A DNA stretch of 64,000 bases, taken from NCBI RefSeq assembly GCF_002940665.1, contig NZ_MIGY01000002.1, positions 1,324,683 to 1,388,682 of the forward strand, written 5' to 3'. Source of the DNA: Xanthomonas arboricola (GTDB lineage Bacteria; Pseudomonadota; Gammaproteobacteria; Xanthomonadales; Xanthomonadaceae). Positions 33,845-43,554 of the stretch are shown here, piece after piece. The notes under the pieces are model-generated. The model saw nothing but the letters and a program-made list of their open reading frames with translations, did no database searches and had not been told where the DNA came from. Position 1 is the stretch's first letter. Every line of letters starts with the position of its first letter. A program made the position numbers and the translations under genes.

Positions 33845-34849
33845 CTAAGCTGTCGGCACACGATTCGCGCACGGGGAACCGGCAGCGAAGTCGGCGAGGT
33901 TGCGCAAGGTGATCTCGGAGATCTCCTGCAGCGCCTCGGCAGTGAAGAATCCCTGGTGCCCGGTCACCAGCACATTGGGGAAGGTCATCAGGCGCTGAAA
34001 CACCTCGTCGTCGATGATCTCGCCCGAGCGGTCCTGAAAGAACAATGCGTTTTCCTGCTCGTAGACATCGATGGCAAGATGGCCCAGCTGGCGGGACTTG
34101 AGCGCGCGGATCACCGCATCGGTATCCACCAGCCCACCGCGTGAGGTGTTGACCAGCATCGCACCCGGCTTCATCGACGCCAGCGACGCGTCATTGATCA
34201 GGTACTGGGTCGCCGGTGTCAGCGGGCAGTGCAGCGAGACGATGTCCGAGCGAGCCAATAGCGTCTCCAGCTCGACCCGCTGCCCGAGCGTCTCGAACCC
34301 CGGCGTGGGATAGGGGTCAAAGCCCAGCACGCTGCAGCCCATTCCCTGAAAAATACGTGCAGTCGCCAGCCCGATCTTGCCCAGCCCGATCAGGCCCACC
34401 GTCTTGCCGCGCAAGGTGCGGCCGAGCAGGCCATCGAGCATGAAGTTGCCCTCGCGTACGCGGTTGTAGGCGCGGTGCGTCTGCCGGTTGAGCGTCATGA
34501 CCAGCGCCAGGGTGTGCTCGGCCACCGCCTCGGGCGAGTAGGCCGGCACGCGTGCCACGAACAGCCCGAGTGCCGCAGCCGCAGCAAGATCCACATTGTT
34601 GAAACCGGCGCAGCGCAGCAGCACTGCGCGCACGCCGGCCGCGTGCAGTGCCTGCAGCACGGGCGCGTCGAGCTGGTCGTTGACGAAGACGCAGACCACT
34701 TCGCACCCCTGCGCCAACGTTGCCGTCTGCAGGTTGAGCGATGCCTCGAAGTAGACGAACTCGACTGCGTATTCCACGCCCAGGCGTAGTTTCGCTTCGT
34801 CGAGAAAGCGCTTGTCGTAAGGGCGGGTGCTGAAGACAGCCAGTTTCAT
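33845..34849 (-). CDS. ldhA: D-lactate dehydrogenase / 2-hydroxyacid dehydrogenase
   Basis: A 334-residue NAD-dependent D-2-hydroxyacid dehydrogenase of the fermentative LdhA type. The nucleotide-binding motif is VGLIGLGKIGLATA near residue 147. The catalytic Arg is in NTSRGGLVD, the Glu in VYEQENALFFQDRSGEIIDDE (an LdhA hallmark), and the His in VTGHQGFFTAEAL. ATG 34849 has GGAG eight bases upstream. It is coupled to the lactate permease. In an aerobic plant pathogen it may act with lactate from the host or in low oxygen; that is inference. Confidence 0.93.
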   Translation of the reverse strand: MKLAVFSTRPYDKRFLDEAKLRLGVEYAVEFVYFEASLNLQTATLAQGCEVVCVFVNDQLDAPVLQALHAAGVRAVLLRCAGFNNVDLAAAAALGLFVARVPAYSPEAVAEHTLALVMTLNRQTHRAYNRVREGNFMLDGLLGRTLRGKTVGLIGLGKIGLATARIFQGMGCSVLGFDPYPTPGFETLGQRVELETLLARSDIVSLHCPLTPATQYLINDASLASMKPGAMLVNTSRGGLVDTDAVIRALKSRQLGHLAIDVYEQENALFFQDRSGEIIDDEVFQRLMTFPNVLVTGHQGFFTAEALQEISEITLRNLADFAAGSPCANRVPTA

Positions 34850-35076
34850 GCAGAGAACTCCATAGGTGCACGAACAAGGTAGCCTACCAACCCCGCGTCT
34901 TCCACCGCGCTTGGCCAAACGTCGCGACTGCGACCAGCAGTGGCCATCGGGAAATCACACCGGTACCGAGGTCCGCTGCTGTACGTCGCGCACCGACACA
35001 ACGCGAGTGCGCCTGTGTGCAAGGGTTTGGCGGTGGAGTTCCGATGTGTTAACCGGCGATCAATACAGCGCGCCGA

Positions 35077-35235
35077 TCACGGAGCCACACGCGTCCGCTT
35101 GCTTTCGCCACGGCAACGGTCGGAGCAGTACTTCACCTCGTCCCACACGCGCTCCCACTTCTTGCGCCAACGAAACGGCCGCCCGCATTGCATGCAGGGT
35201 TTTTCCGGCAACTCGTGTTTCTTGCGCATGGCCAT
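35077..35235 (-). CDS. DUF2256 zinc-ribbon protein
   Basis: A 52-residue protein with the DUF2256 signature: KHELPEKPCMQCGRPFRWRKKWERVW, then VKYCSDRCR. Two CxxC-like pairs (CMQC and CSDRC) would bind one zinc ion. The family is often seen beside deoxyribodipyrimidine photolyase-related or cryptochrome genes, but none is here. ATG 35235 or 35229 is possible, and neither has a strong ribosome site. Confidence 0.82.
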   Translation of the reverse strand: MAMRKKHELPEKPCMQCGRPFRWRKKWERVWDEVKYCSDRCRGESKRTRVAP

Positions 35236-35668
35236 GCGGAGCTTGAACCTAACCGAACCTGGGCGGGGGTCGTGGATAGGGCCAAGCATGTCATGGCGAG
35301 CGACGCGATGCAGATGCCATTGCAGGCAAGAAGCTGCTGAACAAGGGTGGCGGACGATGCGCAGTTAGCAGACAGGTTACAAGGAGTCGGCAGACCTTGC
35401 GGTCTTCGCGCACCGCCAGCGGTAAAGCGAGCGCGCCTGCCCATGCGATAAGTCGGGAAAAAGAAGCGCCGACATCGTGCAAGGGGCGCTGGTGCGACTT
35501 GTGGTTTCGGACTGTCAAATTCGGCTGTGGAATGTGCCGCAGCACAGGGATCTTGCTATTCGCCAATGCGGCGAGTCAAGACAGCACGGCACGGTTCCCA
35601 ACCGATCTTTCGTATCTGGCGTATCGTTGCGCCCAAAGACGGCTTCGTTATCCCACTACGAGAAAGCG
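35236..35668. other. Intergenic region without recognised features
   Basis: This 433-base stretch holds promoters for the flanking divergent genes but shows no gene, repeat or clear palindrome. Open frames here overlap on both strands and lack protein-like features. Confidence 0.4.
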
Positions 35669-36055
35669 ATGACTTCCACTGCTGAAACGCCAGACCGTAC
35701 GATCCCACTGCTCCCCGGTCGCTCGATCGAACGTACGCTCGCCTTCTATCGGCGGCTGGGCTTTGTCGGTGACGCGCACCCGCACGATGCGGGCTACGCG
35801 ATCCTCACGCGTGGCGATGTGGAGCTGCATTTCTTCGCGCACCCGGATCTTGACCCTGCTGCCTGCTATGCGGGCTGCTACATCCGGGTTGGCGATGTCG
35901 ATGCGGTCTACGCCGCCATGCGTGCCGCGCAGCTACCGGCGCACGGCATCCCCAGGCTCGATGCTGTCAGCGACAAGCCGTGGGGGATGCGGGAATTTGC
36001 GCTTGTCGATGAAAACGGCAATCTGATCAGGATTGGGCAGGTAATCGGTAACTAG
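35669..36055 (+). CDS. VOC-family protein (bleomycin resistance-like)
   Basis: A 128-residue vicinal oxygen chelate protein. The fold signature is SIERTLAFYRRLGF at the start, ILTRGDVELHFFAH in the first half, GCYIRVGDVDAVYAAMRAA in the second, and GMREFALVDENGNLIRIGQ at the end, as in bleomycin-binding proteins that lack a metal site. ATG 35669 follows GAGAAAGCG. Substrate and function are unknown; resistance is not implied by this sequence alone. Confidence 0.85.
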   Translation: MTSTAETPDRTIPLLPGRSIERTLAFYRRLGFVGDAHPHDAGYAILTRGDVELHFFAHPDLDPAACYAGCYIRVGDVDAVYAAMRAAQLPAHGIPRLDAVSDKPWGMREFALVDENGNLIRIGQVIGN

Positions 36056-36202
36056 GCGTCCAATCGCCTGCATCTGCATACCTGCACAGCCGGAACAGGC
36101 CATCGACCAGGTGGCACGATGTACACGCTGCCAGAGATCGCACGATGCAGGCATCGGACCCTGTCGGCATGCGATGGCAACCGGCGATGCGTTTGCCGTG
36201 CA

Positions 36203-37666
36203 TCACCTTGCATCGATTGCCAGCTGTATCTGCGCCGGTGTTGCAGTGCCCAGCGCAGCGTAGGCACCGCGCAATGCCTCCACAAAACGCGCATCGCCAG
36301 AGAGCGAAGCGAACACTGCATCCACGGTGAGGAATGCCGCGATGTCATGGCTGGCATCGCCGGTGGTCGAACGGCCGATGTCGCTGAGGACTTCGCCCAG
36401 CGGATCGACCAAGGCCACCCCGTTGGCCGCCTGCCTGCGCACGAATTGCAACCACGCCGCTACCGGAATGCAGAGCCGGTCGATCCGTCGCCCGGCATCC
36501 AATGCATCACTGATCGCGCTGAGCAGGCGCACCGGGATCTTCTGCGAGCCGTCCCAGGCGATCTGAGCGAGCAGGTGGCGGATGGCGGGGTTGCGGAAGC
36601 GGGCCAGGATGGCATCGATGTAGTGCTGCGGGTCGAAGCCCGGCATGGGCTGCAGGGTGGGGGCGATGTCCGCGCGCATCAGGGCTTCGACAAAGGCGGC
36701 CAGTTGCCGGTGGTGCATGGCGTCGGCGACCGTCTCCAGACCGAGCAGGCTGCCGAGATAGGCGAGTGCGGAATGCGGGCCATTGAGCAGGCGCAGTTTG
36801 GCGCGTGCGTAGCCGGCGATATCGTCGCTGAGAATCACGCCTGCGCGCTCGAGCGCGGGGCGGCCGTTGCAGAAGCGATCTTCGATCACCCACTGGCTGT
36901 AGCGCTCGCGCTGGATCGGCCAGGCGTCGTGCAAGCCGGTTTGCGCTTGCACATTTGCGCGCAGCGCGTCGTCGGTGGCGGGGGTGATGCTGTCGACCAT
37001 CGAACGCGGAAAGTTGACTTGGCGGTCGATCCATGCAGCAAGTGCTGGATCGTGTTGCTGGGTGAGCCGCAATACCGCGCTGCGCAGCAGGCTGCCGTTG
37101 TCGGGCAGGTTGTCGCAGCTGAGCACGGTGAACGGTGCGCTGCCTTGCTGCCTGCGCTGTTGCAGGCCGGCGACCAGATAGCCGATGGCGCTGCGCGGTG
37201 TGCCGGGGCTGGCGATGTCGTGCACGATGTCGGGATGGGCCAGGTCGAGCGTGTCGCCGGCCAGGCAATAGCCTTTTTCGGTGACGGTGAGGGTGACCAG
37301 GCGCACGGCGGGATCGGCCAGGCGCGCGAGCACGGCGGCGGGTTCGTCGGCGGCGCACAGCACCTCGCGGATGGCGCCGATGATGCGCAGCTGCGGGTGC
37401 TCGTCGAGCAAGGCGAGGGTGTACAGGCCGTCTTGCGGACGCAGGGCGTCGCGCACGCCCGCGCTGTGTAGCGACACGGCGCAGATGGCCCAGCTGGGGT
37501 CCTGCGCGAGCAGGTCGTCGAGGTAGACGGCCTGGTGGGCGCGGTGGAAGGCGCCAGCGCCCAGATGGACGATGCCGATGGTGGTGTGTTTGGGGTTGTA
37601 GCTGGGAGGGAGGACGGTGGTTGGCAGATGGGAGAGCGTTGCGATGGAGAGCGTTGGAATTGGCAT
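36203..37666 (-). CDS. uxuB: Fructuronate reductase / mannitol dehydrogenase family (UxuB)
   Basis: A 487-residue long-chain dehydrogenase that reduces D-fructuronate to D-mannonate with NADH. Landmarks: nucleotide-binding IGIVHLGAGAFHRAHQAVYLDDLL near residue 30, SCDNLPDNGSLLR, the catalytic-lysine region VDSITPATDD, EDRFCNGRPALERAGVIL, and AKLRLLNGPHSALAYLG. It gives the second step of the glucuronate route whose first (uxaC) and third (ManD) steps are in this window. A 227-base gap with a dispersed repeat separates it from the GH3 gene upstream, so it may be less tightly linked than the rest of that operon. ATG 37666 lacks a clear Shine-Dalgarno. Confidence 0.92.
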   Translation of the reverse strand: MPIPTLSIATLSHLPTTVLPPSYNPKHTTIGIVHLGAGAFHRAHQAVYLDDLLAQDPSWAICAVSLHSAGVRDALRPQDGLYTLALLDEHPQLRIIGAIREVLCAADEPAAVLARLADPAVRLVTLTVTEKGYCLAGDTLDLAHPDIVHDIASPGTPRSAIGYLVAGLQQRRQQGSAPFTVLSCDNLPDNGSLLRSAVLRLTQQHDPALAAWIDRQVNFPRSMVDSITPATDDALRANVQAQTGLHDAWPIQRERYSQWVIEDRFCNGRPALERAGVILSDDIAGYARAKLRLLNGPHSALAYLGSLLGLETVADAMHHRQLAAFVEALMRADIAPTLQPMPGFDPQHYIDAILARFRNPAIRHLLAQIAWDGSQKIPVRLLSAISDALDAGRRIDRLCIPVAAWLQFVRRQAANGVALVDPLGEVLSDIGRSTTGDASHDIAAFLTVDAVFASLSGDARFVEALRGAYAALGTATPAQIQLAIDAR

Positions 37667-37710
37667 GGGTTTTTGTTTGGAATCGTGGGGGTGCTGCAAG
37701 TTCGCCTGTG

Positions 37711-37837
37711 GCCGTACCCTCACCAACCCCCGCTCCGCGCCCCGGCCCACGTCTTGCGACGCGGGCGCTCCAGGGCACGCGCGCCAGTGGCGCCCAAGCG
37801 GTGCCTCTTCGCCCCGGCGGGAGAGGGGCTTTAGGGG
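37711..37837 (-). repeat. Dispersed intergenic repeat, copy B (inverted)
   Basis: The reverse complement matches 10038-10163. It sits between uxuB and the GH3 gene in an otherwise tightly packed operon. GC-rich internal dyads could fold in the transcript and weaken uxuB expression; that effect is inference. Confidence 0.8.
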
Positions 37838-37893
37838 AATCGCGGCTGGGGGCTTCTTTGCCCATGTCCGCATGGCGTGGGTGTCGGCATTTG

Positions 37894-40581
37894 CTACTTG
37901 TCGGTGACGGTGAAGCGCTGCTTGTTGCGGATGTCTGCGCTGGAAGCGCCGATCTGTATTTCGTAGTCGCCTGGGTCCACCGCGTAGGCCTTGCGCTGGT
38001 CGTCGTAGATGCGCAGGGCATCTTGCGCCTTGAGGGTGAAGCGCAGCTGGCGTTGTTCGCCGGGTTGCAGGGTGATGCGCTGGAAGCCGCGCAGTTCCTT
38101 GATGGCGCGTTCGCGTTGCGGCTTGAGCGGATGCAGATACAGCTGCACCACTTCATCGCCTGCGCGTTGGCCGGTGTTCTTCAGCGTGACCGTTGCCGTG
38201 AGCGTGCCATCGGCTGCAACCGTGGTGCGGTCCAGCTGCAGATCCGAATAGGCGAATTGCGTGTACGACAGGCCGTGGCCGAACGGGTACAGCGGCTTGC
38301 CGTCGAAGTAGCGATAGGTGCGGCCGCGCATGGCGTAATCGTCGAAGGCGGGCAGGCGCTCGTCTTCCTTGTAGAAGGTGATCGGCAGGCGGCCGCCGGG
38401 ACTGGCCTGGCCGAACAGCACATCGCCGACCGCGCTGCCGCCGCGTTGGCCGGGATACCAGGCCAACAGGATCGCGGGCACGTGGTGCTGCGCCCAGTCG
38501 ATCGCCAGCGCAGAGCCGGTGGTCAGCACCGCAACCACCGGCGTGCCGGTGGCCTGCAGTGCCTGCAGCAATTCGCGCTGCGGTTTGGGCAGGCGGGTGT
38601 CGGTGCGGTCGCCGCCGGCAAAGCCAGGATAGTTGACGTCCATCTCTTCGCCTTCGACATCGCCGGTGAGCCCGCCGACGAACACCACCACCTCGGCGTT
38701 GCGTGCGGCGTCCACCGCTTCCTGCAGCGGCGGTTTGGCGCCGGGCATGCGCCAGGCCAGACGCACGCCGGCATCGCGCGTGGCCTCGAAGTATTCCACG
38801 CGCAGGTCGTAGGCCTTGCCGGCTTCCAGCGCAACGCTGGCATTGCCGCCGCGCATGCGCGGGGCCTCGCCCCATTGATCGATGAGCAGCTTGCCGTCCA
38901 GAAACAGGCGCACGCCATCGTCGGCGGCGATCTGCAGCTCGTAGGTGCCCGACACCGGCGGCAGCAGCTGGCCATGCCAGCGCACGCTGAAGTCGTCCTT
39001 GGCCAGTGCACGGTCGGCCTGCAGTTCACCGCGGCCGACGGCATCGTCGGTAGGCGCATTGCGGTCCCAGCGGAAGGCGATGCGCGGGTCGATACGGGTC
39101 AGCACCGGCTGGCCGGCCAACGCACGTCCACGGAAGTATTCACCGGTGAGGCCGTTCTGCTTGGCATCTGGCGCCGGGCGCAGATAGCGGGTGTCGATCG
39201 GTGCCGCGGCATTGGGGTCTTCGCGCCCTTCCACCAGATCGCTGCCGCGCGCGTAGACCACCTGTGCCTGCGGTGCGGCGTCGCGGATGCCTTGCAGGAT
39301 GGTGACCGGCGCGGCTGGCGTGCCGTAGTAATTGCCCAGCAGCGACATCGGGTCGTCGGCGGTGGGGCCGATCACGGCGATGCGCTTGAGCGTGGGTTTG
39401 AGCGGCAGCAGGCCGTCGTTCTTTAGCAGCACCAGCGATTCGCGCGCGGTGCGGCGGGCCAGTGCATCGTGCTCTGGCGATTGATTCACCGTCGCAGGAA
39501 TCTGCGCCCAGGGCACCCTGGCCGGCGGGTCGAACATGCCCAGCCGCATGCGCGTGGTCATCAGGCGCTTGAGCGCGGTGTCGATGCTGGCCTCGTCGAT
39601 CAAGCCGGCGCGCACCGCCGCCGGCAATGCGGCGTAGGTGTCGCCGCAGTCCAGGTCGGTGCCGTGCTTGACGCCGAGCGCGGCAGCGGCCTCGGGCGTG
39701 GGCACGATCTTGTGGTTCTGCCAGATATCGCGGATGGCGGCGCAGTCGCTGACGATGTAGCCATCGAAGCCCCAGTCGCGGCGCAGGATGCCTTCCAGCC
39801 GCGTGCTGGCCGAGGCGGACTCGCCATTGACGCGGTTGTAGGCGCCCATCACTGCGGCGACCTTGCCTTCCTGCACCAGGGCCTGGAACGCAGGCAGATA
39901 GGTTTCATGGAGATCGCGCTCGCTGGGATGCACGTCGAAGTGGTGACGGTCGGCCTCCGGGCCGCTGTGCACGGCGAAGTGCTTGGCGGTGGCATCGAGC
40001 TTGCGGTACGGCCCTTGCTGCGCCTGCAGGCCCTGCACGAAGGTCACGCCCATGCGCGCGGTCAGAAACGGGTCTTCGCCATAGGTTTCCTGCCCGCGGC
40101 CCCAGCGTGGATCGCGGAAGATGTTGATGTTGGGCGACCAGAAGGTGAGCCCCTGGTAGCGCTTGTGCTCGCCGCGCGCCAGAAAGGCGTGGTGCTTGGC
40201 GCGCGCTTCGTCGCTGATGGCGGTGGCCACCTCGGCCATCAATGGGGTGTCGAACGTAGCAGCCAGGCCGATCGCCTGCGGAAACACGGTGGCGCCGCCG
40301 GCACGCGCCACGCCGTGCAGCGCTTCGTTCCACCAATCGTATTCGGGCACCTGCAGGCGCGGGATCGCCGGGGCGGCGTTCTGCATCTGCGCGGCCTTTT
40401 CTTCCAGCGTCATGCGCGACACCAGGTCGGCCGCACGTGCGTCGAAAGGGCGTTGGGTGTCCAGATACGGCGGCGGCGTTGCGGCCTGCGTGCCGGTGGC
40501 GGCAAGCGCCATCGCCAGCAGTAGCCCGCGCACACGTGGGCGACGTCGGGCGGTTGCAAGGTGGGCGGGGTGCGAATGCAT
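37894..40581 (-). CDS. xyl3A: GH3 beta-xylosidase with PA14 domain
   Basis: An 895-residue exported GH3 enzyme that probably releases xylose from xylo-oligosaccharides in the periplasm. The signal peptide is about residues 1-34. The catalytic nucleophile is Asp279 (GFDGYIVSDCAAI), and the N-terminal barrel shows SPNINIFRDPRWGRGQETYGEDPFL and KHFAVHSGPEADRHHFDV. A PA14 domain is inserted in the C-terminal half (GLTGEYFRG to YFEATRDAGVRLAW), followed by EGEEMDVNYPGFAGGDRTD and a fibronectin III-like end. AGGAGG lies seven bases before ATG 40581, and only two bases separate it from the GH43 stop. The beta-glucosidase alternative is less likely in this setting. Confidence 0.9.
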   Translation of the reverse strand: MHSHPAHLATARRRPRVRGLLLAMALAATGTQAATPPPYLDTQRPFDARAADLVSRMTLEEKAAQMQNAAPAIPRLQVPEYDWWNEALHGVARAGGATVFPQAIGLAATFDTPLMAEVATAISDEARAKHHAFLARGEHKRYQGLTFWSPNINIFRDPRWGRGQETYGEDPFLTARMGVTFVQGLQAQQGPYRKLDATAKHFAVHSGPEADRHHFDVHPSERDLHETYLPAFQALVQEGKVAAVMGAYNRVNGESASASTRLEGILRRDWGFDGYIVSDCAAIRDIWQNHKIVPTPEAAAALGVKHGTDLDCGDTYAALPAAVRAGLIDEASIDTALKRLMTTRMRLGMFDPPARVPWAQIPATVNQSPEHDALARRTARESLVLLKNDGLLPLKPTLKRIAVIGPTADDPMSLLGNYYGTPAAPVTILQGIRDAAPQAQVVYARGSDLVEGREDPNAAAPIDTRYLRPAPDAKQNGLTGEYFRGRALAGQPVLTRIDPRIAFRWDRNAPTDDAVGRGELQADRALAKDDFSVRWHGQLLPPVSGTYELQIAADDGVRLFLDGKLLIDQWGEAPRMRGGNASVALEAGKAYDLRVEYFEATRDAGVRLAWRMPGAKPPLQEAVDAARNAEVVVFVGGLTGDVEGEEMDVNYPGFAGGDRTDTRLPKPQRELLQALQATGTPVVAVLTTGSALAIDWAQHHVPAILLAWYPGQRGGSAVGDVLFGQASPGGRLPITFYKEDERLPAFDDYAMRGRTYRYFDGKPLYPFGHGLSYTQFAYSDLQLDRTTVAADGTLTATVTLKNTGQRAGDEVVQLYLHPLKPQRERAIKELRGFQRITLQPGEQRQLRFTLKAQDALRIYDDQRKAYAVDPGDYEIQIGASSADIRNKQRFTVTDK

Positions 40582-40583
40582 GG

Positions 40584-42284
40584 TCAGTCCTCCTGGGTGC
40601 GGTGCGGTTCCAGCTGGGCAAACGGCCCGATCATGCTGCCGACGAAGCCGCCGGCCTGTGCGGTGCTGAGCATGCCCGCAGCATCGTTGCGGCGTAGCGA
40701 CTGCCAGCCGCGCCCATCGGCATCGAAGGCGAAGCTGTACGCGCCGCCATCGCCGCTGATCTGCAGGCGCAGCTGCGCCGTTGTGGGGACGCGGGTGCGT
40801 GCGAGCGTGGTGGTTCTTGCGCCCTCGCGCTTGTCGAGGAAGACGTCCAGCGCATCGCCGTTGCGTCGTACGCCCAGCGCATACCACGCATTGGAATTCT
40901 GCAAGACGGCGAGTCCGGCACTGATGCCGGCCTGCGTGGGTACCGCCAGCGCGGTGCTCGCGGCGAAGCGCGTGTGTTGCTGGCGCCGTGCGAGGAAGGC
41001 GGGTGTGGTTGTGCTATCCAACCCCTGCGCCCTGGCATGCAGGGTCAACCAACCGGTGCGTGCGCTTAGATCGGCCACCTCATGTTTGGGCACACGCAGA
41101 TATAGCCACTCGCGCTGCAGCGACGTGCCGGCAAAGTCGTCGCGCCAAGTGAAGTTGCCCGACAACGGCGCTTGATCGGCCGATGTCTTGGCGCCGCGCG
41201 GGCTCTGTGCGACATACGGAACCGGCTGACCGGCCGGCAGGATCGACGGCCAGCCATCGCGCCAGTGCACCGGTAGCAGGAAGGTCTCGCGCCCGGTGTT
41301 GTAGCGTTCGCCCGCATACGGGCGGCTGGCCAGGAACACCGCCCACCAGTGCCCGTCCGGTGTGTCCACCAGATCCACATGCCCGGCATTGCTGACCGGG
41401 TGTGCGCGATTGGCCGGCAGGTCGCGTTGGGTCAAAATCGGATTGTGCGGCGATGCCTCGAACGGCCCCCACACAGTGCGGCTGCGCAGCACCACCTGCG
41501 AATGCTGCGGCCCAGTGCCGCCTTCGGCACACGAGAGGTAATACCAACCGTCGCGTCGGTACAGATGCGGGCCTTCGATCCAGATCGGCTTGCTGGCCAG
41601 ATCCACCCCGCCGTTGAGCACCACCTTGCGCGGGCCGACCGGTTGATTGCTGGCGAGGTCGAAGCGCTGCATCCAGATCGCACGGTGGCCTTCGTACAAC
41701 GGCGTACCTTCCGGCGGGCCGTTGTTGAGCAGGTAGGCGCTGCCGTCCGTATCGAAGAACAACGACGGGTCGATGCCGTCGATGCCCGGCAACCACGTCA
41801 GTGCCGACCATGGGCCTGCGGGATTGCTGGCGCTGGCAATGAAGTTGCCGCCGCTGTCGACCGAGGTCCCCACGACATAGAAACGCCCGGCATGATGACG
41901 GATGCTGGCAGCGAACATGCCGCGCGACACGCCCAGCCCGTCGTAGTCGAGCTGCTTGCGGCGCTCGACCACATTGCCGATCTGCGTCCAGTGCACCAGG
42001 TCGGTACTCTCGAACACCGGGATCGCCGGGAAATACGCAAACGTGGAATTGACCAGGTAATAGCGCTCGCCCACGCGCGTCACGCTGGGGTCCGGGTAGA
42101 ACCCGGCCAGCACCGGGTTGCGGTAGTGGCCGGGCGGCAACGGCGTGGCGAACACCGCATCGTCGCCGCGATATTCGAACCAGTCGAAGGCGACATCGGC
42201 CTGCGCCTGCGCCTGCGCTTGCGCGCGCGCAGGCGCGGCCACCGCAAGCAGCAGTGCCGCAAGCGCGGCCGGCAGCAGACGCAT
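40584..42284 (-). CDS. GH43 beta-xylosidase/arabinofuranosidase with C-terminal beta-sandwich
   Basis: A 566-residue exported GH43 enzyme. The signal peptide is about residues 1-21, followed by an Ala-Gln repeat. The propeller starts NPVLAGFYPDPSVTRVGERYYLVNSTF (catalytic base Asp in PDPS), has GIDPSLFFDTDGSAYL (modulator Asp) and IWIEGPHLYRRDGWYYLSCAEGG (acid Glu). A beta-sandwich domain of the XynB C-terminal type follows from about residue 380 (FTWRDDFAGTSLQREW). The start overlaps the stop of the mannonate dehydratase by one base (TGATG), so the two are translationally coupled. A 6-base tandem repeat encodes the Ala-Gln stretch. Confidence 0.92.
   Translation of the reverse strand: MRLLPAALAALLLAVAAPARAQAQAQAQADVAFDWFEYRGDDAVFATPLPPGHYRNPVLAGFYPDPSVTRVGERYYLVNSTFAYFPAIPVFESTDLVHWTQIGNVVERRKQLDYDGLGVSRGMFAASIRHHAGRFYVVGTSVDSGGNFIASASNPAGPWSALTWLPGIDGIDPSLFFDTDGSAYLLNNGPPEGTPLYEGHRAIWMQRFDLASNQPVGPRKVVLNGGVDLASKPIWIEGPHLYRRDGWYYLSCAEGGTGPQHSQVVLRSRTVWGPFEASPHNPILTQRDLPANRAHPVSNAGHVDLVDTPDGHWWAVFLASRPYAGERYNTGRETFLLPVHWRDGWPSILPAGQPVPYVAQSPRGAKTSADQAPLSGNFTWRDDFAGTSLQREWLYLRVPKHEVADLSARTGWLTLHARAQGLDSTTTPAFLARRQQHTRFAASTALAVPTQAGISAGLAVLQNSNAWYALGVRRNGDALDVFLDKREGARTTTLARTRVPTTAQLRLQISGDGGAYSFAFDADGRGWQSLRRNDAAGMLSTAQAGGFVGSMIGPFAQLEPHRTQED
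42199..42233 (-). repeat. Hexanucleotide repeat in a signal-peptide junction
   Basis: GCCTGC units repeat about five times and encode (Ala-Gln)n at the mature N terminus of the GH43 enzyme. Because the unit is six bases, copy changes keep the frame and would only alter the linker length. Confidence 0.7.
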
Positions 42285-43543
42285 CACCAGTCCCACATCG
42301 CGCCGTCTTCCAGGCGCGCAACCGGCAACTGCTTGGGCACGTAGGGATACTTCGCGGCCAGCGCTTCGTCGATGTCCACGCCATGCCCGGGCGTTTCGCC
42401 GCAATGCAGGCGGCCATCGCGGAACACGTAATCGTGCGGGAACACCGCGTTGGCCGCGTCGGAATGGAACATGTATTCCTGGATGCCGAAGTTGGGTACC
42501 CAGGTGTCGAAGTGCAATGCCGCGCCCATGCACACCGGCGACAGGTCGGTGGCGCCGTGGAAGCCGGTGCGCACCTGATGCAGCGCGGCGAAATCGGCCA
42601 GCCGGCGCACATGGGTGATGCCGCCGGCGTGGACGATCGTAGTGCGGATGTAGTCGATCAGCTGCTGCTCGATCAGGTGCTTGCAATCCCACAGCGAATT
42701 GAACACCTCGCCCACCGCCAATGGCGTCACCGTGTGCTGGCGGATCACTTCGAACGCGCGCTGGTTTTCTGCAGGGGTGGCGTCTTCCAGCCAGAACAAC
42801 CGGTACGGTTCCAGGTCGCGGCCCAGGCGCGCTGCCTCGATGGGAGTGAGCCGGTGGTGCGCGTCGTGGAGCAGTTCGATCTCGTCGCCGTGGTCGTTGC
42901 GCAATTGCGCAAACAGCTTCGGCACCACGCCGAGATAACGTGGCGTGGACCACACCGTTTCGCTCGGTAGTTCGCTCTCGGCCGGCTCATACGGTTTGCC
43001 GCCGCTGGAAATGCCGTAGGTCTTCTTGATGCCGGGCACGCCGCACTGCGCGCGGATGGCGATGAAGCCCAGCTCGCGGAAGCGGCCGACCTCATCGCTG
43101 GTTTCGGCGATATCGCGGCCATTGGCATGGCCGTACACCAGCGCGCCCTCGCGCGAGCGCCCGCCGAGCAGCTGATACAACGGCAGGCCGGCCATCTTGC
43201 CCAGGATGTCCCACAAGGCCACGTCCACCGCGGCGATCGCGCTCATAGTCACCGGGCCGCGCCGCCAGTACGCGCCGCGGTAGAAGAACTGCCAGATGTC
43301 TTCGATACGGCCGGCATCGCGGCCGATCAGGTTCGGCACCAGGTGTTCCTGCAAATACGCCGCCACCGCCAGTTCGCGGCCATTGAGCGTGGCATCGCCC
43401 AGCCCGGTGATGCCCGAGCGGGTACGGATCTTCAAGGTGACGAAGTTGCGGCCCGGGCAGGTGACGATGACGCGCGCCTCGACGATCTCGCGATCGCGGG
43501 CCGAGCCTTGCAGCGGAGCAGGGGAGTCGGGAGTCTGTGACAT
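42284..43543 (-). CDS. D-mannonate dehydratase, enolase superfamily (ManD)
   Basis: A 419-residue ManD enzyme that dehydrates D-mannonate to 2-keto-3-deoxygluconate. Landmarks: [33 protein letters not shown] at the start, [34 protein letters not shown], the metal ligand region [21 protein letters not shown], and [11 protein letters not shown]; the C terminus is LEDGAMWDW. It is not related to the classical UxuA fold but fills the same step. It starts 11 bases after the esterase stop and overlaps the GH43 start. It works with UxaC and UxuB. X. campestris papers may call it uxuA. Confidence 0.92.
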   Translation of the reverse strand: MSQTPDSPAPLQGSARDREIVEARVIVTCPGRNFVTLKIRTRSGITGLGDATLNGRELAVAAYLQEHLVPNLIGRDAGRIEDIWQFFYRGAYWRRGPVTMSAIAAVDVALWDILGKMAGLPLYQLLGGRSREGALVYGHANGRDIAETSDEVGRFRELGFIAIRAQCGVPGIKKTYGISSGGKPYEPAESELPSETVWSTPRYLGVVPKLFAQLRNDHGDEIELLHDAHHRLTPIEAARLGRDLEPYRLFWLEDATPAENQRAFEVIRQHTVTPLAVGEVFNSLWDCKHLIEQQLIDYIRTTIVHAGGITHVRRLADFAALHQVRTGFHGATDLSPVCMGAALHFDTWVPNFGIQEYMFHSDAANAVFPHDYVFRDGRLHCGETPGHGVDIDEALAAKYPYVPKQLPVARLEDGAMWDW

Positions 43544-43554
43544 CGTGGTCTCGC

